Of a stretch of DNA of 14,615 nt, positions 1-6,533 are shown piece after piece. A program made the position numbers and the translations under genes. The notes below the pieces were generated by a model. That model saw nothing but the letters and a program-made list of their open reading frames with translations. It was not told the origin of the DNA and ran no database searches. Each line of letters starts with the position of its first letter. Position 1 is the first letter of the stretch. The DNA comes from Vampirovibrionales bacterium. GTDB taxonomy: Bacteria > Cyanobacteriota > Vampirovibrionia > Vampirovibrionales > JAJTHC01. The DNA is taken from the NCBI GenBank assembly GCA_021299615.1, contig JAJTHC010000025.1, positions 1 to 14,615 on the forward strand. The letters run 5' to 3'.

Positions 1-1
1 A

Positions 2-514
2 CTGGCGTGTTGGGCGGTGCAATCGACCCTCGGCATTTCGATGGCGTTAGTCGCCTTTGCCTGTGGCTTACTACTCAAAGAACGTGAAAACGATCCGCAT
101 TTCAAGCTGGTCTTGCGAGACGTTGGTGCCTTTTCGTCGATCATCACACCCCTATTTTTTATCGGCATCGGTATGCAGTTGGATGTTCAGTCTCTCAATC
201 CGTTTGACCCTGAACAGTTGCGTTATTTTCTATTGGCGTTGGGCTTAACCGTTTTAGCCATAGCCAGTAAAGCCCTTTCAGGCTTTGCAATTCGAGACAA
301 AAGCATTAATTCCGTCTTTGTGGGCATGGGCATGGTGCCTCGTGGGGAGGTGGGGCTTATTTTTGTGCAAGTGGGCAAAACCTCTGGTTTGTTGGATGCC
401 ACTTGGGCGAATATGCTGATCATCGTGGTGATTTTAACGACGCTGGTGGCTCCGTTTTTGTTGAAGGTCACGGCGACAAAACCATTAGAGGCTTCTCAAG
501 CTAGCACAAAATAA
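2..514 (+). CDS. Cation:proton antiporter (CPA2/KefB-like), C-terminal part, 5' truncated
   Basis: The reading frame is open from base 2, so the gene starts left of the window; about 170 C-terminal residues are visible. They are hydrophobic and carry segments typical of monovalent cation:proton antiporters of the CPA2 family: a helix ending CGLLLKE, the motif FFIGIGMQLD, and the late motif GMGMVPRGEVGLIF followed by a final membrane helix (IIVVILTTLVAPFLLKV). The family moves Na+ or K+ against H+ across the inner membrane. The short hydrophilic tail after the last helix shows no TrkA-N or other regulatory domain, so the protein probably ends with the transporter domain. The GTG at 17 is in frame but lies inside the conserved membrane domain and is not a real start. 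Ion specificity cannot be told from this fragment. The family call is well supported. Confidence 0.85.
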   Translation: MACWAVQSTLGISMALVAFACGLLLKERENDPHFKLVLRDVGAFSSIITPLFFIGIGMQLDVQSLNPFDPEQLRYFLLALGLTVLAIASKALSGFAIRDKSINSVFVGMGMVPRGEVGLIFVQVGKTSGLLDATWANMLIIVVILTTLVAPFLLKVTATKPLEASQASTK

Positions 515-531
515 AACCTAGTGGGTTTTAT
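511..531 (+). terminator. Weak hairpin after the antiporter gene
   Basis: ATAAAACC (511-518) pairs with GGTTTTAT (524-531) around a 5-nt loop. It begins at the stop codon of the antiporter gene. The stem is AT-rich and no T-tract follows beyond its own TTTTAT, so termination may be partial and the next gene may be read through. Confidence 0.35.
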
Positions 532-567
532 GCAAGAAAGTGTTGTTATAAAGGAAAGGATTTTTAG

Positions 568-1437
568 ATGATTAGCGTACAAAATAACGGAATGAGTCCA
601 ACAAACCCACCCCAGCAGGAAAATAAAAATACGATGCCTCTTGTGATTGCTTCCACGTTGGGTGCTGGAGCTTTAGCGGCTTCGGTGACTCATGACATTC
701 ATTCTTACAAAGAAGAAGGTAACGTTATTTCAACGAATTTGGATCGCTACACCAAGCTAGATAATGGCTTAAAGGTAGAGTATGCTTTTAGCGACGATAA
801 AAAAGATCCTCCAACTCAAGTTGACACTATCAAAAATGGTAAGCTCACAAAAAGAGAGATTAACTATGATGAAAGCAAAGACGGGTTCATAAAAACCAGT
901 CTCGATTTTGATGAAGAAGGGCATGTGACCAAAGGCGTTAAATCATTAGGCGACACGAGCATTGAATACACGCAAGTGATTTCTCCAAATAAAGGAAATA
1001 AAATAGCATCGACTGAAATAAAAATCGAAAATCAATATATCCCTAGTGCAGGATATGGACACTCCGACACAAGCCCCCATAATCAAGTATGGCGACCTTG
1101 GGTTTGGGATACAGATATCTTGCCTGGATTTTCAGAAGAACATAAACACAAAATTGCAACACTAGCCCCTGTAAAAGGAAACGTTTCTGTTAAAGGATAT
1201 GATAAAAAAGCTCCTATCCGCTATTTGGGGGGCGATATTCCAACACAACCTCAAGTTCTTTCTAAAAACATTCCTAAAACCTTTGAAGAAGTTATTCCTT
1301 ATCTAAAAGCAAAACGCAACATGCACACCGCCTTATGGGGAATTGGTATCGGCGTTCTCGCAGGAGGCTCCGCTTTCTTGATTAGTCGCTTGACAGCGAA
1401 AAAGCCTCAAGCCGTCCCTCCACAAACAATGCCCTAA
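568..1437 (+). CDS. Hypothetical protein with N- and C-terminal hydrophobic segments
   Basis: A 289-residue protein I do not recognise. The start is supported by a strong ribosome binding site (AAGGAAAGGA, 551-560) seven bases before the ATG. A polar Asn/Pro/Gln-rich head (residues 1-22) precedes a short hydrophobic stretch (about 23-40, MPLVIASTLGAGALAASV). A long hydrophilic middle (about 45-250) rich in Lys, Asp, Thr and Tyr follows, with alternating polar/hydrophobic strands that suggest beta structure (for example around IKTSLDFDEEGHVTKGV). A glycine-rich helix (about 254-274, ALWGIGIGVLAGGSAFLISR) and a short basic/proline tail close the protein. It is most likely membrane-anchored at one or both ends. 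The coding strand is more A-rich than its neighbours. The stop overlaps the ftsH stop on the other strand. The head-helix-helix-proline tail layout loosely resembles the 4188-4676 product. No function is assigned. Confidence 0.75.
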   Translation: MISVQNNGMSPTNPPQQENKNTMPLVIASTLGAGALAASVTHDIHSYKEEGNVISTNLDRYTKLDNGLKVEYAFSDDKKDPPTQVDTIKNGKLTKREINYDESKDGFIKTSLDFDEEGHVTKGVKSLGDTSIEYTQVISPNKGNKIASTEIKIENQYIPSAGYGHSDTSPHNQVWRPWVWDTDILPGFSEEHKHKIATLAPVKGNVSVKGYDKKAPIRYLGGDIPTQPQVLSKNIPKTFEEVIPYLKAKRNMHTALWGIGIGVLAGGSAFLISRLTAKKPQAVPPQTMP

Positions 1438-3407
1438 GCTTCAACGTAAGATTCTTTCAAGTAATCTTCCACAATCGCTTTAAACTCATCGCCTTCAAGC
1501 GTTTCTTTTTCCAGCAAAATGCGGGTCAAACGCTCCATCAAATCACGACGGCTCAACAAAAGCTGACGGGTGTACGCATACTGTTCATCCACTATGCGAC
1601 GCACTTCCGTATCAATTTTAGACGCCATGTCTTCGCTGTAATTGCGAGTCGTCCCAAAATCACGCCCCATAAATTGTTGCTCGTTACGCTCGCCATAGGG
1701 CAAGGCTCCCAAGGCATCGGTCATGCCATAGGTCATCACGATGTTGCGGGCAATTTTGCCGACTTTTTGCAAGTCATTCGCGGCTCCTGTAGAAACATAA
1801 TCCGCCCCATACACGATTTCTTCAGCGACACGTCCACCCAACGAAACGGCTATATTACCGAGCATCGTTTTCTTTTTAACGGATACTTGCTCGTATTCTT
1901 CATCGGGGGCATACCATGCAGCTCCCAGCGTCCAGCCACGAGGAATAATCGTCACCTTACGCAAAGGATCTTGTCCTTCGGTGAAGTAGCCTGTCAAGGC
2001 ATGACCAATTTCATGGTAAGCCGTCGATTCTTTGTCTTCTTCTTTGATGAGCTTGGACTTTTTCTGCAAGCCCAAAATCACCCGATCAATACTATCTTCA
2101 ATATCGATGGTACTAATTTCGGTTTGATTTCGACGAGCCGCAAGCAACGCCGATTCATTCAGCAAGTTGGCGAGATCTGCTCCGCTAAAGCCCGACGTAC
2201 GACGAGCCACACGCTTGAGTTCAACCTCTTCGGCAATGGGCTTGCCTTTGGAATGCACTTTCAAAATTTGTTCACGACCCTTTAAATCAGGCGTATCGAT
2301 TTCGACACGACGGTCAAAACGACCGGGACGTAACAAGGCGTTGTCCAAAATATCAGGACGGTTCGTGGCGGCGACAATAATAATACCTGTGGTGGAATCA
2401 AAGCCATCCATTTCAACCAAAAGCTGGTTGAGCGTTTGTTCACGCTCGTCATGCCCACCGCCCATGCCTGCTCCACGCTGGCGACCAACGGCATCGATTT
2501 CATCAATAAACACGATACAAGGGGCTTGCTTCTTGGCTTGTTCAAACAGGTCACGCACACGACTGGCACCGACCCCGACGAACATTTCCACAAAATCAGA
2601 CCCTGAAATACTAAAGAACGGCACGCCTGCTTCACCTGCAACGGCTTTGGCTAAAAGCGTTTTACCCGTACCTGGGGATCCCACGAGCAAGACGCCTTTG
2701 GGGATTTTGGCTCCGAGTTTTTGGTAGCGGTCCGCATTTTTAAGGAAGTCGACGACTTCTTCAAGCTCTTCCTTGGCTTCGTCGATGCCTGCGACATCGG
2801 CAAAGGTGATTTTAATATCTTTTTCAACGAGCATTTTCGCACGGCTTTTGCCGAAGCTCATGGCTTGCGAACCGCCTGCCCCGATGTTTCTCCACATGAA
2901 AACAAGCAGAAGAATCGGCAATAATGCCCACATAAAGTAGCCTAGAATATCCCACCAGAAGCTTTCTTTTTTGGGATCTTTGACTTCAATCGCCACATTT
3001 TTGGCTTCAAACTGAGGAAGCCAATGATCGGCGGTACCCGCAGGCATCTGCGATTTGTAGTGAAGGCTTACAGGGGCATTACTTTTAGGTGTTTTAGGCT
3101 TGAAGAAAAGCTCACTGAGACGAATTTTTTCAGCTTTAGGCTTACTGTCTGTCGTTTTTTGAGCAGGAGCTTGCGTCGCTTTGCCCTTGTCGGTTTTAGG
3201 TAAGCTCGGTTTGGCAATCGCTTCAACTTCCAAACCTTTCACGACGACTCGGCTAATTTCGCCCGCCTTGACCTTATTCATCAATTCTGAATAGGGCAAG
3301 GATTGTGCTTCTTCTTCAGGCGTACCCACCATTAAAGTGGAGGCAAACAGCACGCTAATCAACAGAAGTGCGGTAATCATAACACCTGTTGTTTGGTAAT
3401 TTTTCAT
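1434..3407 (-). CDS. ftsH: ATP-dependent zinc metalloprotease FtsH
   Basis: A 657-residue membrane-anchored AAA+ protease that degrades misfolded membrane proteins and short-lived regulators; it works as a hexamer at the inner membrane. Transmembrane helix 1 is at about 9-28 and helix 2 at about 152-172, with the extracytoplasmic domain between them. The AAA+ domain has Walker A GSPGTGKT (243-250), Walker B IVFIDEID (298-305), the second region of homology ATNRPDILDNALLRPGRFDR (347-366) with arginine fingers 360 and 363, and FVGVGASRVRDLF. The protease domain has the zinc motif HEIGH (465-469) and the third-ligand segment STGAANDLQ with Asp545. All catalytic residues are present. The extracytoplasmic part holds a Lys/Pro/Thr/Gln-rich linker (about 67-112), which looks like an insertion. 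HEIGHA and the IPRGW region resemble cyanobacterial-type FtsH. The gene appears monocistronic, with its own promoter at 3459-3488 and a convergent neighbour downstream. Confidence 0.98.
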   Translation of the reverse strand: MKNYQTTGVMITALLLISVLFASTLMVGTPEEEAQSLPYSELMNKVKAGEISRVVVKGLEVEAIAKPSLPKTDKGKATQAPAQKTTDSKPKAEKIRLSELFFKPKTPKSNAPVSLHYKSQMPAGTADHWLPQFEAKNVAIEVKDPKKESFWWDILGYFMWALLPILLLVFMWRNIGAGGSQAMSFGKSRAKMLVEKDIKITFADVAGIDEAKEELEEVVDFLKNADRYQKLGAKIPKGVLLVGSPGTGKTLLAKAVAGEAGVPFFSISGSDFVEMFVGVGASRVRDLFEQAKKQAPCIVFIDEIDAVGRQRGAGMGGGHDEREQTLNQLLVEMDGFDSTTGIIIVAATNRPDILDNALLRPGRFDRRVEIDTPDLKGREQILKVHSKGKPIAEEVELKRVARRTSGFSGADLANLLNESALLAARRNQTEISTIDIEDSIDRVILGLQKKSKLIKEEDKESTAYHEIGHALTGYFTEGQDPLRKVTIIPRGWTLGAAWYAPDEEYEQVSVKKKTMLGNIAVSLGGRVAEEIVYGADYVSTGAANDLQKVGKIARNIVMTYGMTDALGALPYGERNEQQFMGRDFGTTRNYSEDMASKIDTEVRRIVDEQYAYTRQLLLSRRDLMERLTRILLEKETLEGDEFKAIVEDYLKESYVEA

Positions 3408-3458
3408 AAATAACGTTCGCCCTAACTTAATCGTTTCAAAGATATTACAACATGTTTT

Positions 3459-3488
3459 AGTATAACATTATTTTGGCATTTGCGTAAA
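3459..3488 (-). promoter_or_regulatory. Promoter for ftsH, extended -10 type
   Basis: On the minus strand a TATACT -10 (3459-3464) is preceded by TGT, giving a perfect extended -10 (TGnTATACT). TTTACG (3483-3488) lies at an 18-nt spacing and matches the -35 consensus in four of six positions. It is about 50 bases upstream of the ftsH ATG, in the 97-bp gap after the GcvH-like gene. Confidence 0.55.
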
Positions 3489-3504
3489 ATACCTTAATAA
3501 ATAC

Positions 3505-3870
3505 TTAAACAGACGTATTCGCAACGCTAATAAAGGTTTCGAGTTCTTTGACGTTGCTGGCTTCTACTTCAAGCAACCAGCTCACATCAAAGTTTTCGTT
3601 ACACAAGAGTTGAGGGCGTTCAATGACTTCATCATTGACAGAAAGAATCGTGCCACCCACTGGCATGGCGAGTTCGATTTCACCGTTGGAAGTACCAATG
3701 GTTGCAAAGGTATCGCCAGCGGAAAGTTCTTCACCTACTTCGGTGACTTCAATGTAGCGAATTTCATCGAGCTTTTCCGCCACAGCAGGATCCAATCCCA
3801 CGAGAATGTGGTCAGCTGCTTGAGGGTAAATATACTCATGGGTCGGTGCGTAATGGACGAGTTCGCTCAC
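3505..3870 (-). CDS. GcvH-like protein lacking the lipoyl lysine
   Basis: A 121-residue protein with the fold of the glycine cleavage H protein. THEYIY (10-15), the VGLDPAVAEKLDEIRYIEVTEVGEEL segment, the PVGGTILSVND beta-hairpin (70-80) and the ending ENFDVSWLLEVEAS all align with GcvH. In true GcvH the lipoate-carrying lysine lies in ESVKAASD about eight residues before the PVSG turn. Here that stretch reads GTSNGEIELA, with Asn62 (codon AAC) at the lysine position and no other lysine nearby, so classical lipoylation is impossible. The start is a GTG with AAGGA eight bases upstream. No gcvT, gcvP or lipoate ligase is adjacent; ftsH follows on the same strand 97 bp away with its own promoter. 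The protein may be a non-catalytic paralogue, a regulator or a lipoate-enzyme partner; that part is inference. Confidence 0.85.
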   Translation of the reverse strand: MSELVHYAPTHEYIYPQAADHILVGLDPAVAEKLDEIRYIEVTEVGEELSAGDTFATIGTSNGEIELAMPVGGTILSVNDEVIERPQLLCNENFDVSWLLEVEASNVKELETFISVANTSV

Positions 3871-3911
3871 AGGGTGTTTCCTTCTTGGGTTTGTTTCATC
3901 GTGACGTTATT

Positions 3912-3939
3912 ATTATGCCTATATTTGGCAGATTGTCTA
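3912..3939 (-). promoter_or_regulatory. Promoter for the GcvH-like gene
   Basis: On the minus strand TAGACA (3934-3939, five of six matches to the -35 consensus) and CATAAT (3912-3917, five of six to the -10) are separated by 16 nt. They lie about 40 bases upstream of the GTG start. Confidence 0.6.
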
Positions 3940-3992
3940 CTTGTTGAACCTTTTTATACATCAAGTATTTGAGACCCTAAAATAAGTCTAAA

Positions 3993-4021
3993 GCATTGTG
4001 TTCATAAACAATACACGATGC
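3993..4021. repeat. Dyad (9-bp arms) between divergent promoters
   Basis: GCATTGTGT (3993-4001) and ACACGATGC (4013-4021) pair through nine positions, one of them T-G, around an 11-nt spacer. No T-tract follows on either strand, so it is not a typical terminator. Its place between the divergent promoters of the GcvH-like gene and the 4188 gene would suit an operator. The rest of the 317-bp gap (3871-4187) is AT-rich and shows nothing more than the two promoters. Confidence 0.35.
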
Positions 4022-4076
4022 AAAACAGAATAACAAGCTTTTTTCTTTAAGTTCCCTAGCACAAAAAGTCAATGAC

Positions 4077-4104
4077 TTGTTTTTAAGCCAGTACTTAGTA
4101 TAAT
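4077..4104 (+). promoter_or_regulatory. Promoter for the 4188 gene
   Basis: A consensus TATAAT (4099-4104) with TTGTTT (4077-4082) 16 nt upstream. The -10 is perfect and the -35 is weak. The ATG lies 84 bases downstream, giving a leader of about 75 nt. Confidence 0.55.
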
Positions 4105-4187
4105 GGATTTAGATTCTCTCCATTTACGATATTGTCGGTGATTTTTGTGAACATAACGTCCCCCAAGCTCAATAAGGAAATTCAAGA

Positions 4188-4676
4188 ATGATTGCAGTCA
4201 ATGCTTTAACCCCTCTTCAGTATGCCCCTCGTCAAGCGGAACAAACGCCTGTTACGGTGAATCCACCTGCTTCGTTTGAAACAGACGCCCCCATGCCTAC
4301 TGCTCAAGACACGGCGGAGTTTAGCCAGACGGAAGCCCCTGCTTCAGAAACTCCCGAAGGCACGACGCCTCCTGCGGAACAAACTACGGCTGAGGCTCCC
4401 CCTCCTAAGAAAGAAGCGTGGTATAAAAAAGGCTTTGTGGCACCTGCTATTTTAGGATCCGTCGCAACAGGCATCGGTGCTTTAGTTGCAGGGCTTGGCA
4501 ATGAAGGCGGTGCCTTTAGAGCAACCTTAGGTGCTGGGATTGCCGCTTCGCTTGCCTTATTCGGCGCATCCGTACTTGCTCGTGGCAATAAAAAAGCAGA
4601 CGTCCCGACGCCTCCTGTAGAAGCTCCTGCTTCAACACCTGTGGAAACGCCACCTGAAGCCAAGCCTGTCGCTTAG
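4188..4676 (+). CDS. Hypothetical Pro/Ala/Thr-rich protein with a two-helix membrane hairpin
   Basis: A 162-residue protein I do not recognise. The ATG has AAGGAAA upstream at good spacing. Residues 1-72 are low-complexity and rich in Pro, Thr, Ala and Glu (many PPA, APAS and TPPAE runs). A short basic-aromatic patch, KKEAWYKKGF (74-83), leads into two hydrophobic Gly/Ala-rich segments (about 84-103 and 112-131) joined by a loop containing GNEGG. The spacing of small residues would allow tight glycine-zipper packing. RGNKK follows, then a second Pro/Ala/Thr tail. The likely topology is a membrane hairpin with both disordered ends on the same, probably cytoplasmic, side. It is monocistronic, with promoter 4077-4104 and terminator 4696-4730. 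The composition is consistent with genuine coding in this frame. The overlapping minus-strand frame looks like a mirror of the Ala/Pro codons. Function unknown. Confidence 0.8.
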   Translation: MIAVNALTPLQYAPRQAEQTPVTVNPPASFETDAPMPTAQDTAEFSQTEAPASETPEGTTPPAEQTTAEAPPPKKEAWYKKGFVAPAILGSVATGIGALVAGLGNEGGAFRATLGAGIAASLALFGASVLARGNKKADVPTPPVEAPASTPVETPPEAKPVA

Positions 4677-4695
4677 TTAAGCATCGTTTTATTTC

Positions 4696-4730
4696 AAAAG
4701 GATGCCTTTTCTAGGGCATCCTTTTGTTTT
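4696..4730 (+). terminator. Strong intrinsic terminator after the 4188 gene
   Basis: AAAAGGATGCC (4696-4706) pairs perfectly with GGCATCCTTTT (4715-4725) around an 8-nt loop, followed by GTTTT. The stem lies 20 bases after the stop codon. The A-rich 5' side gives it some terminator potential on the minus strand too. Confidence 0.85.
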
Positions 4731-4936
4731 GAAACCTTAAAATAACTACAGATTTTCTTAATATTTCAAACAATCTATTTACATTTCGTTACAAATAGGC
4801 ATTTTTCGTCTTAAGATTTCCTTTATTATTGTGTGAGAAGCACGCAACAAACGCCCCGCCCGCTTCCAACCGTCCTCCCTGTTCAAAACCTTTTTTCAGA
4901 AAAACACCCTCTCCTCAGAAACCCACCGCTTAACTC

Positions 4937-4958
4937 CTTTTATTGTCTCCCCTGTTCA
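4937..4958 (+). repeat. 22-bp direct repeat, copy 1
   Basis: The sequence beginning CTTTTATTGTCTCCCC and ending TGTTCA is identical to 5048-5069. The two copies start 111 bp apart, and both are followed within two bases by CTTCTC. Confidence 0.9.
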
Positions 4959-5047
4959 CCTTCTCCTTTTATGTTTGTCCCCTCCCTCTTGGCTTTGCTG
5001 TTCAGAAACCGTATGTCGCCTCTCGTTGCTAGTCCCCCTATCTACAT

Positions 5048-5069
5048 CTTTTATTGTCTCCCCTGTTCA
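5048..5069 (+). repeat. 22-bp direct repeat, copy 2
   Basis: Exact second copy of 4937-4958, in the same orientation. Confidence 0.9.
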
Positions 5070-5109
5070 AACTTCTCTATCTCCCCAATGATTTACTTAA
5101 AATCAAATC

Positions 5110-5144
5110 ACCCTCCATTTGAGTATGGAGGGTTTTGTTTTTAT
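5110..5144 (+). terminator. Strong intrinsic terminator with no assigned upstream gene
   Basis: ACCCTCCAT (5110-5118) and ATGGAGGGT (5125-5133) form a perfect 9-bp stem with a 6-nt loop, followed by TTTGTTTTTATATTT. The nearest plus-strand gene already has its own terminator about 400 bp upstream, so this one should end a separate RNA or act as a backup. Confidence 0.8.
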
Positions 5145-5231
5145 ATTTCATAACAATAATGAGGAAGTATTTAGAACAGACGTCAACCTTTTTGTATCCA
5201 TACTATTTGAAATAAAATAGCGGTTCGGAAC

Positions 5232-5253
5232 GGGAGGGAGTGGGGGATGGGGG
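5232..5253 (+). other. G-quadruplex motif
   Basis: The plus strand reads GGG-A-GGG-AGT-GGGGG-AT-GGGGG: four runs of at least three G with loops of 1-3 nt, meeting the usual quadruplex rule. A second G-rich run follows in the left arm of the palindrome at 5262-5279. Confidence 0.7.
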
Positions 5254-5256
5254 ATT

Positions 5257-5316
5257 CTTAAGGGGCGGCGGGGGGAGGGAGGACGTAACACGTCCCTCCC
5301 CCCGCCGCCCCTTAAG
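5257..5316. repeat. 60-nt, very GC-rich palindrome with 23-bp perfect arms
   Basis: The 23 bases 5257-5279 (starting CTTAAGGGGCGGCGG) are the exact reverse complement of 5294-5316. Inside, after a 3-nt bulge (5280-5282), ACGT pairs with ACGT around AAC (5287-5289). The arms are over 80% G+C in an otherwise moderate-GC window, and both ends carry CTTAAG. No T-tract follows on either strand. It resembles a palindromic dispersed repeat (REP- or MITE-like) rather than a terminator; copy number cannot be tested here. A minus-strand open frame (5203-5394) that spans it is probably a by-product. Confidence 0.75.
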
Positions 5317-5329
5317 CCGCTTTAGAGGT

Positions 5330-5362
5330 TTGGAGAACCTTTGGCGGCACAAAGGTCTCCAA
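5330..5362. repeat. Second inverted repeat beside the palindrome
   Basis: TTGGAGAACCTTTG (5330-5343) pairs with CAAAGGTCTCCAA (5350-5362) over 13 bp with a single bulged A and the loop GCGGCA. It starts 14 bases after the 60-nt palindrome and may be part of the same element. The rest of 5145-5418 holds no gene. Confidence 0.6.
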
Positions 5363-5418
5363 GCACCAGCGTTAAAAGGAACAGGAAAACCCATCTTTTT
5401 ATAGCCGTGTTAAAAAAA

Positions 5419-6405
5419 CTAAGCCAATAAGACTTCGGGATTCAAAACGTTAATAATCAAAGGCTTATTGCGAATGCTACCTTCATCATCGATCGAGAAA
5501 ATGGCGTCGTTGGAAACATTTTCAGGGGCGTCGTTCAAGCGAGACTTCAACAATATAATTTCACAAGACCGCTCAGGTTCAAGCGTAATTTGGAGTTCAT
5601 CCATCAAGCAATACATTAAGAAAAAGCCACGACCGTTTTCATCGTACAAGGCTTCTTGCGTAAAGTTCTTGCAAATACTATTTAAAATATCATCCACCGT
5701 CAACGTGCCTTGGAAGTCTTTAATGGAAACCGCCACCCACGCATCCGTGATGTGAATACTGACTTCCACCGCTTCATGCGACGCTAAAGCATCGATATGT
5801 TCACCTTTTCGGTATTTGTCTTCTTGGCTTGATTTAGAATGCTTGGGAGCATGATAGACAGCATTGGTGATCGCTTCCATTAAAGGGGTGCAAAGTTCCA
5901 TGCGAGCTTCAAGGCTAAGCACGTTTTCAAGCAAGCCTTCAATGCGACTCATCACATTAAACATGTCGTCGCTATTTTTTAAAATATGCGTTTCGCTTTG
6001 TGCCTGCCCTAACCCCCAAACAGATTGATAGGCATGGCTAAACAAGCATCGCTTGAGTTGATCCACCAATTTGTAGCTGTCAAACGGCAATTCCTTCAAC
6101 AATACATGGGTGCTATTGTATCGACGAGCCAAGGGCATAAATTCATTGGCATTTAAATGCGTATAAAAAATCAGGGTGCTGGATTTAAACGTTTCCAACA
6201 GCGATTCACTGGCTTGAGCAAGCAAGGTAGGATCCACCACAATGTACTGGGCGGGTGATTGGTTCAAGGCGTCTTCGGCATCGGAAAAGGTACCCACAAA
6301 GCGAGTTTGCACGGGTTCTTCAAAGCGATCTTGAGCGGATTCTATCACTGATTCTAGGGCGTGAAGAATATGTTGGTTTTGTTCTATCCAAAGCAGTGAT
6401 TTCAT
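5419..6405 (-). CDS. Receiver-like domain fused to an RsbW/SpoIIAB-type HATPase
   Basis: A 328-residue soluble protein. Residues 1-120 look like a response-regulator receiver: KSLLWIEQN as strand 1, YIVVD (54-58) with a possible phospho-acceptor Asp58, Thr82 and Lys104 at the conserved switch positions. The usual acidic pair after strand 1 is reduced to Glu8, so phosphorylation is uncertain. Residues about 150-290 form a GHKL ATPase: N box MEAITNAVYHA (176-186), G1-like DFQG (230-233), G2-like DENGRGFFLMYCLMDEL (255-271) and the final strand CEIILLKS. This matches serine kinases/anti-sigma factors of the RsbW/SpoIIAB group better than histidine kinases, because no dimerisation H-box precedes it. 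AGGA lies nine bases before the ATG. It follows a histidine kinase and a sigma factor on the same strand, so a role in controlling that sigma factor is an attractive inference. Confidence 0.75.
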   Translation of the reverse strand: MKSLLWIEQNQHILHALESVIESAQDRFEEPVQTRFVGTFSDAEDALNQSPAQYIVVDPTLLAQASESLLETFKSSTLIFYTHLNANEFMPLARRYNSTHVLLKELPFDSYKLVDQLKRCLFSHAYQSVWGLGQAQSETHILKNSDDMFNVMSRIEGLLENVLSLEARMELCTPLMEAITNAVYHAPKHSKSSQEDKYRKGEHIDALASHEAVEVSIHITDAWVAVSIKDFQGTLTVDDILNSICKNFTQEALYDENGRGFFLMYCLMDELQITLEPERSCEIILLKSRLNDAPENVSNDAIFSIDDEGSIRNKPLIINVLNPEVLLA

Positions 6406-6533
6406 GGCGGTGAATCCTTTTGTATCGTAGTGGTCTAAGATAGGTATAATCTCTATTATGCCTGTAAATAAGAGTGGACGACTAAAATCGTGATAAAAAA
6501 TAAGACGTTTAAAGGGTGTTTTTCTAAAGCTAT

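Larger units (their letters stand above)
4731..5109. other. Non-coding pyrimidine-rich stretch between two terminators, possible small RNA
   Basis: From about 4850 to 5100 the plus strand is strongly C+T rich. The heptamer CTGTTCA occurs four times (4879, 4952, 4998, 5063), and a 22-base block recurs exactly twice. A frame open from 4833 to 5153 (GTG start) has no ribosome binding site, has a composition dictated by the pyrimidine tract, and runs through the terminator at 5110-5144, so I do not call it a gene. Because the previous gene terminates at 4696-4730 and another strong plus-strand terminator closes this stretch, an independent transcript is possible. I see no convincing promoter. Confidence 0.4.

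Noticed and set aside
1674..2727. Long plus-strand frames inside ftsH
   Set aside because: They lie fully antisense to an unmistakable ftsH, with no RBS and no family resemblance.
4304..4663. Minus-strand Gly/Ala/Ser-rich frame
   Set aside because: Mirror of Pro/Ala codons in the 4188 gene; the sense gene has promoter, RBS and terminator.
4879..5069. CTGTTCA repeats as a CRISPR array
   Set aside because: Only four 7-mers with irregular spacing (73, 46, 65) and just two 22-bp identical copies; no cas genes.
4833..5153. 106-codon plus-strand open frame with a repeated FYCLPCS
   Set aside because: No ribosome binding site, composition set by the pyrimidine tract, and it runs through a strong terminator at 5110-5144.
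5203..5394. 63-codon minus-strand frame through the palindrome
   Set aside because: Its sequence is the translation of the inverted repeats and G-runs, with no RBS; more likely a repeat by-product.
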